NCBI GenBank assembly: GCA_002159155.1
Contig: LZRQ01000083.1
Location: 1-14,103, forward strand
DNA: 14,103 bases
Direction of reading: 5' to 3'
DNA from: Firmicutes bacterium ZCTH02-B6
GTDB lineage: Bacteria; Bacillota; Limnochordia; Limnochordales; ZCTH02-B6
In this document: one piece after another, positions 14,041 to 14,103 of the stretch
Layout of the letters: the number at the start of each line of letters is the position of its first letter
How positions within the stretch are numbered: the first letter of the stretch is position 1
The notes under the pieces: generated by a model
What the model was told of the DNA's origin: nothing
What the model saw: the letters and a program-made list of their open reading frames with translations, nothing else
Database searches by the model: none
Made by a program: the position numbers and the translations under genes

Positions 14041-14103
14041 ATGTCGTATTTGGCCGAACCTCATGGCGGGAGGATGGTGGACCGGCAACTCACGGGAGAG
14101 GCG
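14041..14103 (+). CDS. sat: Sulfate adenylyltransferase (ATP sulfurylase), N-terminal fragment
   Basis: The window ends 21 codons into this gene. The residues MSYLAEPHGGRMVDRQLTGE show the PHGGxLVxR motif found at the start of Sat-type ATP sulfurylases, which form APS from sulfate and ATP. The ATG at 14041 has GGAGGG (14027-14032) at 8-base spacing. The 124 bases before it contain complementary CCTCCC (13984-13989) and GGGAGG (14002-14007), but no convincing terminator or promoter, so co-transcription with the sulfur carrier is likely. The rest of the protein, including its HxGH nucleotide-binding motif, is outside the window. Confidence 0.8.
   Translation, partial: MSYLAEPHGGRMVDRQLTGEA

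Noticed and set aside
1..14103. Mobile elements, CRISPR arrays, tRNA or rRNA genes
   Set aside because: I saw no transposase, recombinase, regularly spaced repeats, attachment-type repeats, tRNA cloverleaf or rRNA sequence.

Overview
The window comes from a high-GC, probably endospore-forming member of the Bacillota (Symbiobacterium, Thermaerobacter or Limnochordia-like; exact lineage not resolvable from the sequence alone). Four things support this: a ligA-gatCAB gene order, a canonical T-box leader on valS, a SpoIID-family protein beside a SPOR protein, and strong AGGAGG ribosome binding sites. All genes lie on the + strand, are tightly packed and share a GC-rich codon use. I see no mobile element, CRISPR array, tRNA or rRNA.

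Region 1 (1-4344) is the 3' end of ligA followed by gatC, gatA, gatB and a DMT-family transporter. Junctions overlap or are only 3 bases apart, so this looks like one transcript. GatCAB makes Gln-tRNA(Gln) and/or Asn-tRNA(Asn) by transamidation.

Region 2 (4345-6172) holds an Lgt-like membrane protein that lacks most of the residues expected of a working prolipoprotein diacylglyceryl transferase. It is followed by an APS kinase with a candidate promoter of its own. The 3' end of the APS kinase frame contains a near-consensus sigma-A promoter that drives the next unit.

Region 3 (6131-11312) is valS under a complete T-box riboswitch (GUC specifier, UGGU T-box bulge, perfect 12-bp terminator), then folC (overlapping by 4 bases) and a membrane-anchored SPOR-domain protein. 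After a 145-base gap comes a SpoIID/LytB-type protein (11458-12426). The last two both belong to families that act on peptidoglycan glycan strands.

Region 4 (12427-14103) has an Mrp-type iron-sulfur carrier ATPase, a small ubiquitin-fold sulfur-carrier protein resembling mycobacterial CysO but ending Gly-Gly-Arg, and the first 21 codons of sat (ATP sulfurylase). With the APS kinase at 5492, the window contains sulfate activation (sulfate to APS to PAPS) and a probable protein thiocarboxylate step.

Most of this is core housekeeping content. The points most worth a second look are the degenerate Lgt-like protein, the Gly-Gly-Arg sulfur carrier next to sat, the poorly explained C-terminal tail of the APS kinase after a run of seven G, and the well-resolved T-box with its promoter inside the upstream gene.
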